Position numbers and translations under genes: made by a program. The notes under the pieces were generated by a model. The model made no database searches. It saw only the letters and a list, made by a program, of their open reading frames with translations, and was not told the DNA's origin. Of a DNA stretch of 15,661 nt, positions 14,452-15,661 are shown in pieces; position 1 is the first letter of the stretch; each line of letters starts with the position of its first letter. The DNA is from an uncultured Bacillota bacterium (lineage in GTDB: Bacteria > Bacillota > Clostridia > Tissierellales > Tepidimicrobiaceae). Location of the stretch: assembly GCA_937967955.1 (NCBI GenBank), contig CALBUB010000131.1, positions 1-15,661 of the forward strand, written 5' to 3'.

Positions 14452-14895
14452 TTAAATGTCCTTCCACATTATGATTGCATCTTCATTATTGTCCTGATAG
14501 TATCCCTTTCTAATACCATATTCTTTAAAGCCGTATTTTTTATAAAGGGCTTGGGCTACTTTATTAGATTTTCTAACTTCCAAGGTCATGGCTGTCATAT
14601 TCCTATCTACACACAGCTGTATGAGACCTTCTAGTATTTTACTGCCTACTCCCTTATTCCTATATTCTTCATCAACAGCAATATTGGTAACGTGGCCTTC
14701 ATCGATTATAAGCCATATGCCACCATAGCCCACTACTCGTCCATCTACTTCTGCTACTATATATTTTGCCAGCAAATTCTTTGTTAATTCTAACAAAAAG
14801 GCCTCCCTAGACCAAGGAGGGTTGAAAGACTTTTCTTCTATTTCCATTATCCTATCTAAATCAGCCTCTTTCATTTCTCGGATAATTATGTCCAT
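14452..14895 (-). CDS. rimI: GNAT N-acetyltransferase RimI (ribosomal protein S18 alanine N-acetyltransferase)
   Basis: This 147-residue protein is a single GNAT domain of usual RimI length, which acetylates the N-terminal alanine of ribosomal protein S18 in characterised species. The N-terminus reads IREMKEADLDRIMEIEEKSF, followed by PPWSREAF, a RimI signature. The acetyl-CoA loop is VDEEYRNKGVGSKIL (about 74-88, with RNKGVG as the R/Q-x-x-G-x-G motif), and LEVRKSN and AQALYKKYGF complete the fold, with a conserved GYY near the end. The ATG at 14895 overlaps the tsaB stop by one base (TAATG), indicating translational coupling. Placement between tsaB and tsaD is the standard Firmicute order. 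Substrate is assigned by family only. Confidence 0.92.
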   Translation of the reverse strand: MDIIIREMKEADLDRIMEIEEKSFNPPWSREAFLLELTKNLLAKYIVAEVDGRVVGYGGIWLIIDEGHVTNIAVDEEYRNKGVGSKILEGLIQLCVDRNMTAMTLEVRKSNKVAQALYKKYGFKEYGIRKGYYQDNNEDAIIMWKDI

Positions 14896-15599
14896 TAGCT
14901 ATCCCTTTCTTTCTTTTTATAATCCCTTTGGGCTTGGGATTGGCGCAAATATTCAGGGACTAATGAAAAGAAATTTTCTACTTTCCCTTCTTCTTTCTTT
15001 AGTACAGCTAATTCTCCAATACTTGCAGCTCTACATGTATTCTGTATATATGGTGCAAATTCTACTTTGTCCCCTAGTTTGTCCCTTATTTTCTCCCTGT
15101 GTACATATATGCCATTCCCGTTTACAATTATATTATTGTAATTTTCCTTAAGATATTCCAACAGTTTATCTATCTCCATTACAGTAGGTTCTTCTATATT
15201 ATTAAGATAGCCATTTTCCCATTTATATATACCTGTATATACCCTATTTTTTCTTGCATCTATCATGGGGACAATAACGCCACTAGCTCTCACATTAAAG
15301 GCCAAGCCTTCTAAAGTGGATACTCCAACTATAGGCTTGTTATATACATGAGCAAAGGCCTTCACAGTAGCAATTCCAATCCTAAGGCCTGTAAAGGAAC
15401 CAGGCCCTAAGGCTACTCCATATAGGTCAATATCTGATACCTTTAGGTTCAAATTATCCAAAAGGGTTTTAACCATGGGTACCAAATTTTCAGAATGGCC
15501 CATTTCTTGATTCAAAGAAAATTCTCCTAATAGATTTTCTTCATCTAAAACGGCACAAGTAGCCATTACTGTAGATGTATCTATTGCTAGTACTTTCAA
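14895..15599 (-). CDS. tsaB: tRNA threonylcarbamoyladenosine biosynthesis protein TsaB
   Basis: This 234-residue ASKHA-fold protein is the non-catalytic partner that binds TsaD and is needed for t6A37 formation. It begins KVLAIDTSTVMATCAV and carries the family motif GPGSFTGLRIG at 65-75, then KPIVGVSTLEGLAFN (about 88-102) and PMIDARKNRVYTGIY, which are TsaB-specific. Length is normal. The likely start is an unusual TTG at 15599 whose bases overlap the upstream tsaE stop in TTGA, behind AAGGAG eleven bases away; no in-frame ATG fits, because the ATG just upstream is followed at once by a stop. The overlap points to translational coupling with tsaE. Confidence 0.94.
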   Translation of the reverse strand: MKVLAIDTSTVMATCAVLDEENLLGEFSLNQEMGHSENLVPMVKTLLDNLNLKVSDIDLYGVALGPGSFTGLRIGIATVKAFAHVYNKPIVGVSTLEGLAFNVRASGVIVPMIDARKNRVYTGIYKWENGYLNNIEEPTVMEIDKLLEYLKENYNNIIVNGNGIYVHREKIRDKLGDKVEFAPYIQNTCRAASIGELAVLKKEEGKVENFFSLVPEYLRQSQAQRDYKKKERDS

Positions 15600-15661
15600 T
15601 TTACATTCAACTCCTTAACTATTTGACTGTATCTTTCTCCTTCTCCAGAAATGGTAACTAT
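15596..15661 (-). CDS. tsaE: 3' end of tsaE (tRNA threonylcarbamoyladenosine biosynthesis ATPase), partial
   Basis: Only the last 21 codons and the TGA stop are visible at the right edge. The residues read IVTISGEGERYSQIVKEL and onward, with the TISGEGER segment resembling the C-terminal strand of TsaE proteins (commonly I-x-G-x-GxR). The reading frame is open to the edge, it overlaps tsaB by four bases, and TsaE is the expected gene just upstream of tsaB in Firmicutes. TsaE is the small ATPase that drives turnover of the TsaB-TsaD complex. The assignment rests mainly on position, since the catalytic P-loop is outside the window. Confidence 0.72.
   Translation of the reverse strand: MVTISGEGERYSQIVKELNVN

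Overview
The window reads as chromosome of an AT-rich, anaerobic Firmicute of the Clostridia/Tissierellia kind, probably an amino-acid fermenter. The evidence is A/T-rich codon use with many AGA/AGG and ATA codons, strong AGGAGG-type ribosome sites, a two-subunit ferredoxin-dependent 2-oxoacid oxidoreductase, phosphate butyryltransferase, an acyl-CoA dehydrogenase with its electron-transferring flavoprotein, the redox repressor Rex, and the order tsaE-tsaB-rimI-tsaD / ABC-F / rex, which resembles the Bacillus subtilis ydi region. Nearly all genes lie on the minus strand; only a 69-aa protein and the ABC-F ATPase are on the plus strand. I saw no rRNA, tRNA, transposon or CRISPR array.

Positions 1-6667 (minus strand) hold a catabolic module under its own activator. 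A sigma-54 activator (4604-6667) is followed by a good -24/-12 promoter and then brnQ (branched-chain amino acid carrier), iorA and iorB (2-oxoacid:ferredoxin oxidoreductase) and ptb (phosphate acyltransferase, cut by the left edge). Together these suggest amino acid uptake, oxidative decarboxylation of the derived 2-oxoacid to acyl-CoA with reduced ferredoxin, then acyl phosphate for ATP formation: the oxidative branch of a Stickland-type fermentation. No aminotransferase or kinase is in view.

Positions 6958-10200 (minus strand) hold acd-etfB-etfA, a flavin-based acyl-CoA reduction unit that ends in a clear terminator. A near-consensus Rex operator lies upstream of acd, and rex itself (10218-10868) is the next gene upstream, so this electron-sink operon is probably controlled by the NADH/NAD+ ratio.

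Positions 11034-13242 (plus strand) encode a small four-cysteine protein of unknown function with its own terminator, and a two-domain ABC-F ATPase of YdiF type whose first Walker B motif has lost its aspartate.

Positions 13243-13418 lie between convergent genes and hold a cluster of DnaA boxes (four exact TTATNCACA matches plus weaker ones), overlapping a large near-perfect hairpin. This is the least expected non-coding element in the window.

Positions 13419-15661 (minus strand) hold tsaD, rimI, tsaB and the 3' end of tsaE, tightly packed or overlapping: the tRNA threonylcarbamoyladenosine (t6A37) machinery plus an N-acetyltransferase.
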